A model generated the notes under the pieces. The model did not search any database, was not told the DNA's origin, and worked only from the letters and a program-made list of their open reading frames with translations. A DNA stretch of 64,000 nucleotides, taken from positions 1 to 64,000 of the forward strand of contig NZ_RCWB01000029.1 in assembly GCF_018448885.1 (NCBI RefSeq). Direction: 5' to 3'. Below are positions 9,911-20,423 of this stretch, in pieces. The position numbers and the translations under genes were made by a program. Source of the DNA: Photorhabdus caribbeanensis. Lineage in GTDB: Bacteria; Pseudomonadota; Gammaproteobacteria; Enterobacterales; Enterobacteriaceae. Within the stretch, counting starts at the first letter, position 1; each line of letters opens with the position of its first letter.

Positions 9911-11032
9911 CTATTGGCGACTATCATTCGCTTGTTGAAGCAATACCCTGCTCTCTCTCATAAAATGAGGCGCATAATCACCAAACCATTCACTAACATC
10001 TTCAAAACTGCTGACAAAAGCCCGTTTATCCCGGCTTTCCAATATCTCTAACGCTTGTCCAAAACTTTGGTGATAACGGCGTATAAGATCAATATTCTCT
10101 GGTGATGACATAATAATATCCGCGTAAAGCTGAGGATCTTGCGCGAACAACCGCCCAACCATGATCAATTCCAAACGGTAAATAGGGGAAGATATTGATA
10201 ACAGTTGTTGTAAATCAGCGCCTTCCTGTGCGAGATGTTGCCCATAAGCAAATGTCGTGAAATGGCGCAACGCCTGAATAAAGCTCATGTTTTTATCATG
10301 CTGTTCAGGACTCATTTGATGCAAGCAAGCCCCCCAAATCAACAACTGTTCTAAAAACCATTGATAAGCTTCCTCTTGACGTCCGTCACAGTAAACAACA
10401 ACTTGTTTTACCAAACTACCGACATCCGGCCCAAACATAGGATGTAATCCCAATACTGGGCCTTTATGCACTTCAAGCATAGCTTGTAATGGCTGCTGTT
10501 TAACGGACGCCAAATCCACCAAAATGCAATGGTCAGGTAATGGCGGTAAACGGCGAATAACCTCTTCTGTCAAATGAATAGGCACGCTGATAATCACCAT
10601 ACCCACTCCCGCCAGAATCTGCTCCGCGTCAGGCCAATCTTGTGGCTCCAGATTTTTGACTTCATAACCAGACAATGTTAACAAGCGGCCAAACAGTTTC
10701 CCCATTTTGCCCAAACCACCAACAATGACTATCGGCCCCAATTGAGGGCAAAGCGTTTTAAACCCTTTGTTATTCTCACTGGTGTAGGACTCACGCATAA
10801 TACGGCGCAGAATATCTTCAATTAAATCCGGCGGAACACCAAACTCTTCAGCTTCCTGCCGACGTGAAGCAAGCATCGCCATTTCTCTGTCAGGCGCATA
10901 AATTGATAACCCATTCTGACTTTTTACCTCACCAATCTCTGCAACCAATTCCAGGCGCTTTGCTAACAAACCTAACAAAGCTTTATCCACTTCATCAATC
11001 CTATCCCGCAATTGAGATAATTCAGCCGCCAT
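9911..11032 (-). CDS. tyrA: Bifunctional chorismate mutase / prephenate dehydrogenase TyrA
   Basis: Converts chorismate via prephenate to 4-hydroxyphenylpyruvate in tyrosine synthesis. Its 373 residues match E. coli. The N-terminal chorismate mutase (about 1-90) contains [16 protein letters not shown]. The dehydrogenase begins with the NAD-binding strand [15 protein letters not shown] and includes LHPMFGPDV. It is the second gene of aroF-tyrA, 5 bp behind aroF, so TyrR control at the aroF promoter applies to both. Confidence 0.98.
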   Translation of the reverse strand: MAAELSQLRDRIDEVDKALLGLLAKRLELVAEIGEVKSQNGLSIYAPDREMAMLASRRQEAEEFGVPPDLIEDILRRIMRESYTSENNKGFKTLCPQLGPIVIVGGLGKMGKLFGRLLTLSGYEVKNLEPQDWPDAEQILAGVGMVIISVPIHLTEEVIRRLPPLPDHCILVDLASVKQQPLQAMLEVHKGPVLGLHPMFGPDVGSLVKQVVVYCDGRQEEAYQWFLEQLLIWGACLHQMSPEQHDKNMSFIQALRHFTTFAYGQHLAQEGADLQQLLSISSPIYRLELIMVGRLFAQDPQLYADIIMSSPENIDLIRRYHQSFGQALEILESRDKRAFVSSFEDVSEWFGDYAPHFMRESRVLLQQANDSRQ

Positions 11033-11037
11033 ATTTA

Positions 11038-12132
11038 TTATCCCGCTTTTTTCAGTACTGTCATTCTTTGCGATAATTGCATGCTAATTTTCTGATGTAA
11101 TTTTCTTAGCATTGCCTCTGTCGTCTGCCAACTAATACACGCATCAGTCACTGATACACCATATTTCATTTCACTACGCGGTTGTTCAGAAGATTGATTA
11201 CCCTCATTAATGTTGCTTTCCAACATAATGCCAGTAATAGATCGATTCCCTGAAATGATCTGATCCGCAACAGAATCTACAACTAAACTTTGGCGACGAA
11301 AATCCTTATTAGAGTTACCATGACTACAATCAATCATCAAGGATGGTAATAATCCAGACTTCATCATTTGCTGTTCACATTCCATTACATGTTGGGCGCT
11401 GTAATTAGGCGTTTTACCACCACGCAAGATAATATGCCCATTCGGGTTCCCTTGCGTTTGTAATAAACACACTTGCCCCGATTGATTTATTCCCATAAAA
11501 CGGTGTGGCATAGCAGCGGCACACATCGCATTAATTGCCGTGTTCAAGCTACCATCAGTCCCATTTTTGAAACCGACAGGCATAGATAAACCCGAAGCCA
11601 TTTCCCGGTGTGTCTGGGATTCTGTGGTTCTCGCACCAATTGCAGACCAACTGAATAAATCCCCCAAATATTGTGGGCTATTCGGATCTAAAGCCTCTGT
11701 TGCAAGAGGTAATCCCATTTTAACCAAACTAAGTAGTAAGCGACGAGCAATATGCAAGCCAGCTTCCACATCAAAGGAACCATCCATAAATGGATCATTG
11801 ATAAGACCTTTCCAACCCACTGTTGTACGAGGCTTTTCAAAATAGACACGCATGACGATGTACAAACTATCATTTAATTCAGCAGAAAGGGCAGCCAAAC
11901 GGTGAGCATAATCCAACGCCGCATCTACGTCATGAATAGAACAAGGACCACACACTACTAACAAACGGGGATCACGGAGCTGAACAATGTCAGCAATCGT
12001 TTTACGCGCGTTTGCAATAGTGTGCAGATCATTATCACTCAGTGGGTATTGTTGCTTTAATTCTTTTGGAGTGATAAGAATTTGCTCACCACTGATGTGA
12101 ACGTTATTAAGTGCATCTCTTTGCATGAACAT
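11038..12132 (-). CDS. aroF: Tyr-sensitive DAHP synthase AroF
   Basis: Class I 3-deoxy-D-arabino-heptulosonate-7-phosphate synthase, the first step of the shikimate pathway, condensing phosphoenolpyruvate with erythrose 4-phosphate. 364 residues. Landmarks include [25 protein letters not shown] and the metal/substrate motif [10 protein letters not shown]. Assignment to the Tyr-regulated isozyme rests on its operon with tyrA and the TyrR boxes upstream, both as in E. coli. An alternative start inside [10 protein letters not shown] is possible. Confidence 0.95.
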   Translation of the reverse strand: MFMQRDALNNVHISGEQILITPKELKQQYPLSDNDLHTIANARKTIADIVQLRDPRLLVVCGPCSIHDVDAALDYAHRLAALSAELNDSLYIVMRVYFEKPRTTVGWKGLINDPFMDGSFDVEAGLHIARRLLLSLVKMGLPLATEALDPNSPQYLGDLFSWSAIGARTTESQTHREMASGLSMPVGFKNGTDGSLNTAINAMCAAAMPHRFMGINQSGQVCLLQTQGNPNGHIILRGGKTPNYSAQHVMECEQQMMKSGLLPSLMIDCSHGNSNKDFRRQSLVVDSVADQIISGNRSITGIMLESNINEGNQSSEQPRSEMKYGVSVTDACISWQTTEAMLRKLHQKISMQLSQRMTVLKKAG

Positions 12133-12204
12133 GTCAATTTTCTCCTCAAATTATCATTCTGTTCTCATTTGTTTTTATGCATTTGACTAATAACATATCA
12201 CGCA

Positions 12205-12265
12205 TCGTAAAGAATACAATCCAAAAGTGTAAACAAACCTAAAACACTGTAAATAATTGTTTACA
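12205..12265 (-). promoter_or_regulatory. TyrR box array upstream of aroF
   Basis: A perfect strong TyrR box, TGTAAATAATTGTTTACA, lies at 12248-12265. A weaker match begins with TGTAAA at 12228 and a poorer one near 12205, at 20-23 bp intervals. E. coli aroF-tyrA also has one strong and weaker boxes in tandem, used for tyrosine repression. Operator function here is inferred from sequence and position. Confidence 0.8.
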
Positions 12266-12618
12266 AAAAATGAAGGGAGAGTCAATTCAGTGATAAGTCT
12301 ATTCTAGAACTAATTTAATAAGACTAAAATTATTTCATATAGAAAAATATTAGAAATAATTATTTTAAAATAAAATTAATCTCAAAACACAAGAATGCAA
12401 TATTTGAGCCAATACTTTATGATTGTTAATAATTTATTTTTCTATTTATAATCATTAGGTGAAAAATATATTTTTTAATTTTAATTACTAAAAACAGATA
12501 ATATCAACAATCTTATTCTACATTTCACATAAAGCTACCGATCGACACCCATAAAATATTATTCAGGTTATATTGTGATGAAAAAAATTTACATCGCTCT
12601 TTTAAATTAAAATACACT
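12266..12618. other. AT-rich intergenic region, nothing recognised
   Basis: About 350 bp between the aroF operators and the hydrolase gene, very AT-rich. No plausible open frame, repeat or RNA structure was found by eye. Confidence 0.5.
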
Positions 12619-12645
12619 AAGGCCGGAAAAACCGGCCTCTTTATT
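12619..12645. terminator. Hydrolase terminator
   Basis: AAGGCCGG and CCGGCCTC form an 8-bp GC-rich stem around AAAAA, with T-rich sequence on the plus-strand side. It lies about 10 bp beyond the stop of the minus-strand hydrolase gene. Confidence 0.6.
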
Positions 12646-12655
12646 AAAATATTTT

Positions 12656-13462
12656 TTACAAAGCTTGCTGTAAGAAAGCAATTAATTCCTGATTAACTTT
12701 ATAGGGTTGCTCCAATGTGGAAATATGCCCTGCATCCTGGATAATAATATGATCACAATGTAGTATTTCAGCCATCAAATAACCCTCCAGTGGCGGGCGA
12801 GGCGTATCTTGTTCGCCAGTAATAACAAGCGAAGGAATATCCAGTTTTTCCAACAAATGAATTCTATCTTCACGCCCAAATATTATTCTACCTAACGGAA
12901 CAATACTATTACGCAATATTTCCGCAGGAATAGCTACCAGACGCTGAGTTAATTCATCAACCAAATGCTGAGCCGGTTGACGGCTAAAGAAGGCGGGAAC
13001 TATTTGCTGTTGCAAAATAGATTGAGGAATTGCGCCAACCTGCTCTATCGCATCCAACATGGCAAAGTATTTTGTATGAGTCACCTCCGGTTCTAATCCG
13101 ACAAAGGTATCCATCAAAACCAGTGCCTTAACTCTGTCCGGCGCCATAGCCACCAATTCAATTCCCCACATGCCGCCAGCAGATAAGCCAATGATAGCGA
13201 ATTCTTTAATGCCAAGTTGGTCCATCAACGCCAGGTAATCCCGAGCTAAATCAGCCAAAGTGCTATGTTGTTCAGGTAACTCTCCCGAGTTTCCATGCCC
13301 CCAGAGATCAGGAGCAATCACCCGGTATTTTTTACTTAAAGCCTCGATCTGAGGCGCCCACATAGTAGAATCAAACAAATAGCTATGCCCAAGTAATAAC
13401 GGGAAACCTTCACCTTCATCTCGGTAAGCCATCGTTTTGTTATGTATTTGAAAAGTTTTCAA
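12656..13462 (-). CDS. Alpha/beta-fold hydrolase
   Basis: A 268-residue cytosolic hydrolase of the alpha/beta superfamily. The nucleophile elbow is GLSAGG (Ser near residue 95), the acid is probably Asp in ITGEQDTPRP, and the base is His in DAGHISTLEQP. The N-terminal LLGHSYLFDSTMW supplies the oxyanion region. It looks closest to 3-oxoadipate enol-lactonase-like and haloperoxidase-like members, but the substrate cannot be told. It is monocistronic and occupies the place between aroF and rplS that holds yfi genes in E. coli. Confidence 0.85.
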   Translation of the reverse strand: MKTFQIHNKTMAYRDEGEGFPLLLGHSYLFDSTMWAPQIEALSKKYRVIAPDLWGHGNSGELPEQHSTLADLARDYLALMDQLGIKEFAIIGLSAGGMWGIELVAMAPDRVKALVLMDTFVGLEPEVTHTKYFAMLDAIEQVGAIPQSILQQQIVPAFFSRQPAQHLVDELTQRLVAIPAEILRNSIVPLGRIIFGREDRIHLLEKLDIPSLVITGEQDTPRPPLEGYLMAEILHCDHIIIQDAGHISTLEQPYKVNQELIAFLQQAL

Positions 13463-13760
13463 AGCAAATCCTTATAATCAGTTAATCACGTCTGAAACTC
13501 TCGAAATAATTGTCTTTAAGATTATTACGATCTGATAATAATGTATTTCCGAATAATTTACCGATGAGTAAATATCCTCCTTCATAAAAAGCAGCATTGA
13601 TCTCCCCCAGAGGGGAGTAACAACAGATCCTCTAAAACCCGCCCGTATTCAGCCTGACTTTTCATTACAATATGACTTTTCATTACAATAATTAAAAATA
13701 CAGCAGAGCCAAAACCAAATTGATGACCACGCCCGCAAAACGCAGTTTTAAATTGAGCGT
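13463..13760. other. Intergenic region, nothing recognised
   Basis: About 300 bp between the hydrolase start and the rplS terminator. It contains a short direct repeat (CTTTTCATTACAATA at about 13659 and 13676). No gene is seen. Confidence 0.4.
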
Positions 13761-13793
13761 AAAAAAAGAGGCCAGCAATTGCTGACCTCTTTA
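13761..13793 (-). terminator. rpsP operon terminator
   Basis: On the minus strand AAAGAGGTCAGCAATTGCTG pairs back through GCCTCTTT and is followed by more than five T. It lies 30 bp beyond the rplS stop and closes the rpsP-rimM-trmD-rplS operon. Confidence 0.85.
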
Positions 13794-13823
13794 ATGATAA
13801 CTTTCGGATGTAACGAAAGCGTA

Positions 13824-14192
<369 letters not shown>

Positions 14193-14241
14193 CTAGGTAA
14201 ACTGATATATCAGAGACATTCCCTTCGGGGATATGTCTGGA

Positions 14242-14994
14242 TTAATTAGTTGCTTCAGTTAGATGTTCCCGTTGGAACTCTGTTAGCAATATCCTTTGCT
14301 CGTCAGTCAGAGCTAGGTTTTCCAGAAGTTCAGGTCTTCTAAGCCAGGTCCGGCCAAGCGATTGTTTCATCCGCCAGCGATTAATTTCAGCATGATTTCC
14401 AGACAGCAAAACTGGTGGAACCTCCATACCATCTAATACCTCCGGGCGAGTATAGTGCGGACAATCCAGCAATCCATCAGCAAAAGAGTCCTCCTCCGCC
14501 GATGCTTGATGCCCCAGAACACCCGGAATGAACCGAGAAACTGAGTCGATCATCGTCATTGCAGGGATTTCACCACCGCTGAGCACGTAATCACCGATAG
14601 ACCATTCTTCGTCAATCTCGGTTTGGATCACCCGCTCATCTATCCCTTCATAGCGGCCACAAATCAAAATCAGTTTTTCATTCGTTGCCAGCTCACAAAC
14701 CCCTTGTTGATTGAGTTTGCGCCCCTGAGGTGAAAGATAAATCACTTTTGCGCCTTCGCCTGCCGCAGTTTTTGCTGCATGAATGGCTTCCCGTAAAGGC
14801 TGAACCATCATCAACATGCCTGGACCACCGCCATAAGGTCGATCGTCAACGGTACGATGCCGGTCATAGGTAAAATCCCGTGGATTCCAGCATTCAATAC
14901 TTAACAGGCCATTTTTCACTGCCCGGCCAGTTACCCCATAATCGGTTATTGCGCGGAACATTTCAGGAAACAGGCTAATAACCCCAATCCACAT
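14242..14994 (-). CDS. trmD: tRNA (guanine-N1-)-methyltransferase TrmD
   Basis: SPOUT-class enzyme that methylates G37 next to the anticodon, preventing +1 frameshifts. 250 residues. Conserved parts include [12 protein letters not shown] at the N-terminus, [10 protein letters not shown], and the AdoMet-binding knot around [12 protein letters not shown] and [11 protein letters not shown]. Third gene of the rpsP operon. Confidence 0.98.
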   Translation of the reverse strand: MWIGVISLFPEMFRAITDYGVTGRAVKNGLLSIECWNPRDFTYDRHRTVDDRPYGGGPGMLMMVQPLREAIHAAKTAAGEGAKVIYLSPQGRKLNQQGVCELATNEKLILICGRYEGIDERVIQTEIDEEWSIGDYVLSGGEIPAMTMIDSVSRFIPGVLGHQASAEEDSFADGLLDCPHYTRPEVLDGMEVPPVLLSGNHAEINRWRMKQSLGRTWLRRPELLENLALTDEQRILLTEFQREHLTEATN

Positions 14995-15033
14995 TATCGC
15001 GTCCCACTCATTTCAACCGCTTATAACCGGAGT

Positions 15034-15582
15034 TTAAAAACCAGGATCCCAATCTACTTCAATAGTTTTAGTAGCGAGATCGACTTTCTTGATAACCTGC
15101 CCATCAAGAAACGGAATTAGCCGTTCCTTGATACCGAATGCATCTTTCAGGTTTGCTTTAATTACCATTACGTCGTTAGAACCGGTTTCCATCATGTCAT
15201 TGACAGTCCCCAAGTTATAACCTGCTGTGCTGATTACCTGGCAGCCTATTAAGTCTTTCCAGTAGTAATCACCCGCATCCAGCTCTGGCAGTTGTTTTGA
15301 ATCTACAATAATTTCGCAATTAGTCAGTAAATTCGCAGCATCCAGATCATCAATACCTTTAATTTTGATGATCATATCCTGATTGTGGTGTTTCCAAGCT
15401 TCCAGTTCGATGTGTTGCCACCGGCCTGCCCGTTGAATAAACCACGGTTGATACTCAAAAATGTCTTCGGCATGTTCGGTGGAAGAAAAAACTCTGAGCC
15501 AACCACGAATACCATAAGTTGAACCTAGTTTTCCCAATACAATCGGGTTTACAGGCGGTTCAATACAGGTTTGCTTGCTCAT
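15034..15582 (-). CDS. rimM: Ribosome maturation factor RimM
   Basis: Assists assembly of the 30S head by binding S19. The 182 residues, starting [17 protein letters not shown], align end to end with E. coli RimM and finish in the identical VDWDPGF. An in-frame ATG-like extension of three codons was rejected because the family starts at MSKQ. The RimM N domain (about 15-100) and the PRC-barrel (about 105-180) are both intact. Confidence 0.97.
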   Translation of the reverse strand: MSKQTCIEPPVNPIVLGKLGSTYGIRGWLRVFSSTEHAEDIFEYQPWFIQRAGRWQHIELEAWKHHNQDMIIKIKGIDDLDAANLLTNCEIIVDSKQLPELDAGDYYWKDLIGCQVISTAGYNLGTVNDMMETGSNDVMVIKANLKDAFGIKERLIPFLDGQVIKKVDLATKTIEVDWDPGF

Positions 15583-15600
15583 AGTTACCACCGCGACAGA

Positions 15601-15849
15601 TTAAGCTGCTTTTTTGGCGTCTTTGATCAGTGTAGAAACACGATCAGACACAGTTGCACCCAGACCAATCCAATGTTCAATACGGTCCAGATCTAAACGC
15701 AGTGCTTCTGCTTTCCCTGTTGCAATAGGGTTGAAGAAGCCAACGCGCTCGATAAAGCGACCATCACGCGGGCTGCGGCTATCGGTCACGACTACTTGGT
15801 AAAACGGACGCTTTTTGGCGCCGCCACGAGCTAAACGAATTGTTACCAT
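15601..15849 (-). CDS. rpsP: 30S ribosomal protein S16
   Basis: S16 binds 16S rRNA early in 30S assembly. The start [20 protein letters not shown] gives 82 residues, as in E. coli. A longer frame with seven extra codons upstream is not the family start. First gene of the operon, 18 bp ahead of rimM. Confidence 0.98.
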   Translation of the reverse strand: MVTIRLARGGAKKRPFYQVVVTDSRSPRDGRFIERVGFFNPIATGKAEALRLDLDRIEHWIGLGATVSDRVSTLIKDAKKAA

Positions 15850-15867
15850 AACATCCTCATTAGTTAA

Positions 15868-15908
15868 CAAAACAACCAGACTTCATCGAGGAACGAAGTC
15901 CGGTTGTC
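15868..15908 (-). terminator. Hairpin between ffh and rpsP
   Basis: On the minus strand ACAACCGGACTTC pairs with GAAGTCTGGTTGT, followed by TTTTG. It lies after ffh and just before the rpsP start region, so it is likely the ffh terminator. Its nearness to rpsP would also allow partial read-through control. Confidence 0.65.
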
Positions 15909-15985
15909 AGATAAAAAGCCCGAAAAGTTTACTCACTTTGGCGCAAAAAGCAATCCAAAGTGGATATTCTTCGAGACTTTATCGA

Positions 15986-17347
15986 TTAGCGGCCCATAAA
16001 TCCGGGTGGCATCATGCCTTTCATACCACGCATCATTTTTGCCAGGCCGCCTTTCTTCATCTTTTTCATCATGCGCTGCATTTCGTCAAATTGTTTAAGC
16101 AAGCGGTTAACGTCTTGAACCTGAGTGCCAGAACCATTGGCAATACGACGTTTACGAGAGCCTTTAATTATTTCCGGTTTTTGCCGCTCTTTACGTGTCA
16201 TGGAATTGATAATCGCTTCCATTTTCACCAGAATTTTATCGTCCATCTGGGATTTCACTGCATCTGGCACTTGAGACATCCCCGGCATTTTGCTTAACAT
16301 GCTGGCCATTCCCCCCATGTTACGCATCTGCTTTAACTGATCTAGGAAATCATTTAAATCGAAGCCGTCACCTTTCTTGAGTTTAGAAGCCAGCTTTTCA
16401 GCTTGGGTGCGATCGACTTTACTTTCAATCTCTTCAATCAGGGAGAGAACATCGCCCATTCCAAGGATGCGTGAGGCAATACGATCTGGATGGAATGGTT
16501 CCAACGCATCCGTTTTTTCACCAACACCCAGGAATTTAATCGGCTTACCGGTAATATGACGAATAGATAGCGCTGCACCGCCACGAGCATCACCATCGAC
16601 TTTGGTTAACACCACACCGGTCAGCGGCAATGCTTCATTGAAAGCTTTCGCAGTATTAGCCGCATCCTGCCCCGTCATTGCATCAACAACAAATAGGGTT
16701 TCCACTGGATTAATGGCTTTATGAACCTGCTTGATTTCATCCATCATCGCTTCGTCAACATGCAGACGACCCGCCGTATCCACCAAAAGCACATCATAGA
16801 ATTTCAATTTGGCGTGCTGTACCGCTTGAGTCACGATATCAACGGGTTTTTCCTGAGCATCAGAAGGATAGAAATCAATCCCAACTGCCTGCGCCAAGGT
16901 TTCAAGCTGTTTGATAGCGGCAGGACGATAGACGTCAGCAGATACTACCAAAACTTTTTTCTTCTGTTTTCCTTTCAGAAAGCTACCTAGCTTGGCAACG
17001 CTGGTTGTTTTACCTGCGCCTTGCAGGCCCGCCATTAATACGACGGCAGGAGGCTGAGTAGAAAGATTCAGCTCACTGTTAACTTCCCCCATCGCTTTGA
17101 CGAGTTCATTCTGGACAATTTTGACAAACTCTTGGCCGGGAGTCAGGCTTTTATTAACTTCATGGCCTACCGCGCTCTCTTTAACGCACGAAATAAAATC
17201 ACGCACTACAGGCAATGCAACGTCAGCTTCAAGTAAAGCCATGCGAACTTCACGCAGTGTCTCTTTAATATTGTCTTCGGTCAGTCGCCCACGGCCACTG
17301 ATATTGCGCAATGTGCGCGATAGTCTGTCGGTTAGATTATCAAACAT
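15986..17347 (-). CDS. ffh: Signal recognition particle protein Ffh
   Basis: GTPase subunit of the bacterial SRP, which targets nascent inner-membrane proteins to FtsY. At 453 residues it has the E. coli length. The N domain (1-85) is followed by the G domain with GLQGAGKTTS, DTAGR and TKVDGDARGG. The M domain is rich in methionine and ends MMPPGFMGR, with the 4.5S RNA-binding segment IANGSGTQVQDVNRLL. Confidence 0.99.
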   Translation of the reverse strand: MFDNLTDRLSRTLRNISGRGRLTEDNIKETLREVRMALLEADVALPVVRDFISCVKESAVGHEVNKSLTPGQEFVKIVQNELVKAMGEVNSELNLSTQPPAVVLMAGLQGAGKTTSVAKLGSFLKGKQKKKVLVVSADVYRPAAIKQLETLAQAVGIDFYPSDAQEKPVDIVTQAVQHAKLKFYDVLLVDTAGRLHVDEAMMDEIKQVHKAINPVETLFVVDAMTGQDAANTAKAFNEALPLTGVVLTKVDGDARGGAALSIRHITGKPIKFLGVGEKTDALEPFHPDRIASRILGMGDVLSLIEEIESKVDRTQAEKLASKLKKGDGFDLNDFLDQLKQMRNMGGMASMLSKMPGMSQVPDAVKSQMDDKILVKMEAIINSMTRKERQKPEIIKGSRKRRIANGSGTQVQDVNRLLKQFDEMQRMMKKMKKGGLAKMMRGMKGMMPPGFMGR

Positions 17348-17531
17348 TGTCTCTGCTCAATTTTTTTAAATGGGCTACCTGTAAGGCGTATTTCGCAAAT
17401 TATAACACGATGGTAAGGGATCTCTGCACAGAGATTCGCAACGATGATTAACAACGGTTGGAGGCTATCCTTGCTGGCGGTATACTTAAGCTTTAATTCA
17501 ACCAAAAACTATCGCTAAAACGGCTAATGCT

Positions 17532-18323
17532 ATGCCAGTATTTTCTATAATTTCTTTATTCGCTTATTTACTCAGCCTGGTACTGATTATTCCCAACTTA
17601 CTGCGGAAATCGAAAGGATACCGCAGGCTGGCATTACTTTCTGCGATTGTCGCTTTAACTTGTCATGCCATTGCACTTAAGTATCAGATATTCCACGTTA
17701 GCAGCGGGCAAAACCTCACCCTCCTAAACCTAGGTTCTATTGTCAGTTTACTGACTTGTATCATCATGACAATTGTTGCTTCTCATGGCCGAGCCTGGTT
17801 CCTGCTACCCATTGTCTACAGTTTTGCCATGATAAATCTGGTGTTAGCGAGTCTGATGCCAGGTGAATTCATTACCCATCTAGAGGCCAGCTTTGAATTA
17901 TCTATTCATATTGGATTAGCGCTGCTTGGTTACGCAACGTTACTTATCGCTGCATTATATGCATTACAACTTGGATGGTTGGATCATCAGCTTAAAAACA
18001 AAAAACTCTCTTTTGCGCCGAATATGCCCCCACTAATGTTCATTGAACGCAAAATGTTTCATATCACTCAGGTCGGCGTAATATTGCTAACACTGACGCT
18101 CTGTACCGGCATCCTCTATATAGATAATATTTTCAGTAGCGAAAATATCCACAAAGCTATTTTGTCTATCATCGCGTGGTTTGTTTACATCGTTTTATTA
18201 TGGGGCCACTACCATGATGGATGGCGCGGTAAACGCGTTATCTGGTTTAACCTGATCGGCGCATTTACTCTGACACTCGCCTATTTCGGCAATCGATTAT
18301 TACAGGAAATCATGGTTTACTAG
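17532..18323 (+). CDS. ypjD: Inner membrane protein YpjD, cytochrome c assembly family
   Basis: A 263-residue protein of the CcmC/CcsA-like assembly fold, with about eight hydrophobic segments. It contains a WxxHYHDGWRGKR-like loop (LLWGHYHDGWRGKRV) near the C-terminus. Its position divergent from ffh and directly ahead of corC matches ypjD of E. coli. Its molecular role is not established; the family assignment rests on the multi-pass layout and synteny. Confidence 0.88.
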   Translation: MPVFSIISLFAYLLSLVLIIPNLLRKSKGYRRLALLSAIVALTCHAIALKYQIFHVSSGQNLTLLNLGSIVSLLTCIIMTIVASHGRAWFLLPIVYSFAMINLVLASLMPGEFITHLEASFELSIHIGLALLGYATLLIAALYALQLGWLDHQLKNKKLSFAPNMPPLMFIERKMFHITQVGVILLTLTLCTGILYIDNIFSSENIHKAILSIIAWFVYIVLLWGHYHDGWRGKRVIWFNLIGAFTLTLAYFGNRLLQEIMVY

Positions 18324-18362
18324 CAGTATGATATTCAATCAATACTTGGAAGGAATTTTGCT

Positions 18363-19655
18363 TTGGAGCATGTCTCAACCAGCACGTTACTGATTATTTT
18401 AATCATCATGATCATTGTCTCAGCTTATTTCTCCGCCTCCGAGACAGGCATGATGACAATGAATCGTTATCGCTTACGTCATCTGGCAAAGCAAGGGAAC
18501 CGACCTGCCCGCAGAGTTGAAGCATTACTTCGTCACCCAGAGCAACTCATCAGTCTGATTCTTATCGGCAATAATCTGGTTAATATTCTTGCTTCAGCAC
18601 TTGCTACTATCATTGGTATGCGTCTTTACGGTGATGCCGGAGTCGCTATTGCAACCGGTATTTTGACGTTTATCGTACTGATATTTTCTGAAGTCATGCC
18701 AAAAACGATAGCTGCCCTCTATCCTGAAAGAGTCGCTTTTCCGAGCAGTTTTTTGCTCCGCCCGTTACAGAAAATCATGCGGCCGTTAGTCTGGGCGCTA
18801 AATAAAATTACTTTATTGCTAATGCGTTGCCTTGGTATCAAACATCCTACTGGCTCTAGTCACGCAATGAGTAAAGATGAACTTCGCACTATTGTAAATG
18901 AATCAAACGCCAAGCTATCACAGCAACATCAAGATATGCTGATTTCAATTTTAGACCTGGAAAAAATCACAATCGGCGATATTATGGTCCCCCGTAATGA
19001 AATTGTTGGCATTGATATTAATGATGATTGGAAATCCATCATACGGCAATTAACTCATTCACCTCATGGCCGGATCGTGCTTTATCGTGATTCACTTGAT
19101 GATGCCATTGGCATGCTTCGTGTACGCGAAGCTTACCGACTGATGACAGAAAAAAAAGAGTTCACCAAAAGAAACCTAATTAAAGCAGCAGATAAAATCT
19201 ATTATGTCCCCGTCAGCACACCACTTAATATCCAGTTAGTGAATTTCCAACGTAATAAGGAAAAAGCTGGGCTCATCGTTGATGAATATGGTGATATTCA
19301 AGGACTGGTCACTGTTGAAGATATCCTCGAAGAGATTGTCGGTGATTTTACAACATCAATGTCCCCTTCTCTGGCTGAAGAAGTTTCACCACAAAGCGAT
19401 GGGACTATTTTGGTTGACGGGACAGCCAATATCCGCGAATTAAATAAAGCCTTTAACTGGGCATTGCCTATTGATGGACCACGAACGGTTAATGGTATGG
19501 TGCTTGAAGAGTTAGGTGAAATACCCGCACTTAATGTACAAGTGCAAATCGGCAAATATAATTTTGAAGTACTTTCAGTCAACGATAATGTCATTAAACA
19601 AGTTCGAGTTACCCCCATTAGCCAATTTCCTGAGCAAAAAGCACAAGCCATTTAA
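18363..19655 (+). CDS. yfjD: CNNM/CorC-type transporter-associated protein YfjD
   Basis: A 430-residue membrane protein of the HlyC/CorC family. A DUF21/CNNM transmembrane domain (about 1-180) precedes a CBS pair (about 200-325, containing DIMVPRNEIVGID and VDEYGDIQGLVTVEDILEEIVGD in two parts) and a CorC/HlyC C-terminal domain. Members are linked to Mg2+/Co2+ efflux. The start codon is TTG, giving LEHVSTSTLL, chosen because E. coli YfjD begins MEHISTTTLI and GGAAGGAA precedes it. It lies 40 bp after ypjD, probably in one transcript. Confidence 0.93.
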   Translation: MEHVSTSTLLIILIIMIIVSAYFSASETGMMTMNRYRLRHLAKQGNRPARRVEALLRHPEQLISLILIGNNLVNILASALATIIGMRLYGDAGVAIATGILTFIVLIFSEVMPKTIAALYPERVAFPSSFLLRPLQKIMRPLVWALNKITLLLMRCLGIKHPTGSSHAMSKDELRTIVNESNAKLSQQHQDMLISILDLEKITIGDIMVPRNEIVGIDINDDWKSIIRQLTHSPHGRIVLYRDSLDDAIGMLRVREAYRLMTEKKEFTKRNLIKAADKIYYVPVSTPLNIQLVNFQRNKEKAGLIVDEYGDIQGLVTVEDILEEIVGDFTTSMSPSLAEEVSPQSDGTILVDGTANIRELNKAFNWALPIDGPRTVNGMVLEELGEIPALNVQVQIGKYNFEVLSVNDNVIKQVRVTPISQFPEQKAQAI

Positions 19656-19674
19656 ATCGCTGCGGAAAATTAGC

Positions 19675-19700
19675 GCCGTTGGAGGCACGCCTCCAACGGC
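19675..19700. terminator. Convergent terminator between yfjD and luxS
   Basis: GCCGTTGGAGG and CCTCCAACGGC form a perfect 11-bp stem with loop CACG between two converging genes. Only short T-runs flank it, so termination strength is uncertain. Confidence 0.65.
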
Positions 19701-19755
19701 AAATTCCTGTTAATACTTCATCTCAGGAACCTGAAATATCATCGCTGCTATGGAA

Positions 19756-20271
19756 CTACACTTTCAATTCGGTCAGTATTTCTTCTGGCAATGCCAACTC
19801 ATCATTCTTATTAACGAGGACGTCTGAATCAAGAATATGACGTGCAATATCCTGAGCTTCTGTCAGTGAATGCATGTGATAAGTGCCGCATTGATAAATA
19901 TTTAGTTCTGGGATCTGGCTTTGATCTTTCACTTTCAAGACATCAGCCATCGCCGCTTTCCATGCGTCTGCAACGCGTACTTCTGCCGGTGCGCCAATCA
20001 AGCTCATGTAAAAACCTGTTCGACATCCCATTGGCGATATATCAATAATTTCAACGCCCTCGCCATTGAGGTGATTGCGCATAAAACCAGCAAACAAATG
20101 CTCAAGTGTATGAATACCCTTTTCAGGCATAACCTGTTTATTAGGTATGCAGAAACGTAAGTCGAAAACTGTGATGGTGTCGCCATGAGGCGCTTTCATA
20201 GTCTTAGCAACTCTTACGGCTGGCGCATTCATACGAGTATGGTCAACAGTAAAACTATCCAGTAAAGGCAT
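19756..20271 (-). CDS. luxS: S-ribosylhomocysteine lyase LuxS
   Basis: Cleaves S-ribosylhomocysteine to homocysteine and DPD, the precursor of autoinducer-2, in the activated methyl cycle. The 171 residues match E. coli. The metal ligands His54 and His58 lie in HTLEHLFAG and Cys128 in YQCGTYHMH. Cys83 and Glu57 complete the active site. Downstream of gshA, as in E. coli. Confidence 0.98.
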   Translation of the reverse strand: MPLLDSFTVDHTRMNAPAVRVAKTMKAPHGDTITVFDLRFCIPNKQVMPEKGIHTLEHLFAGFMRNHLNGEGVEIIDISPMGCRTGFYMSLIGAPAEVRVADAWKAAMADVLKVKDQSQIPELNIYQCGTYHMHSLTEAQDIARHILDSDVLVNKNDELALPEEILTELKV

Positions 20272-20423
20272 TTCTTCATCTCCACAAAAAATTCAGATTT
20301 TTCTTCAAGCAAATGAAACTTTTTCATCTGCCGCCGGTCATAAAGAATGAAAGAAGCGTTATTATTATCCCTATTCTCTAGAAAATCCTATTTGGCCACT
20401 TTTACTTGTGGCCGTTTTCTTCT

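Noticed and set aside
15815-16297. 160-codon plus-strand frame across the rpsP-ffh region
   Set aside because: Antisense to rpsP and ffh, His-rich composition typical of a shadow frame over the Met-rich M domain.
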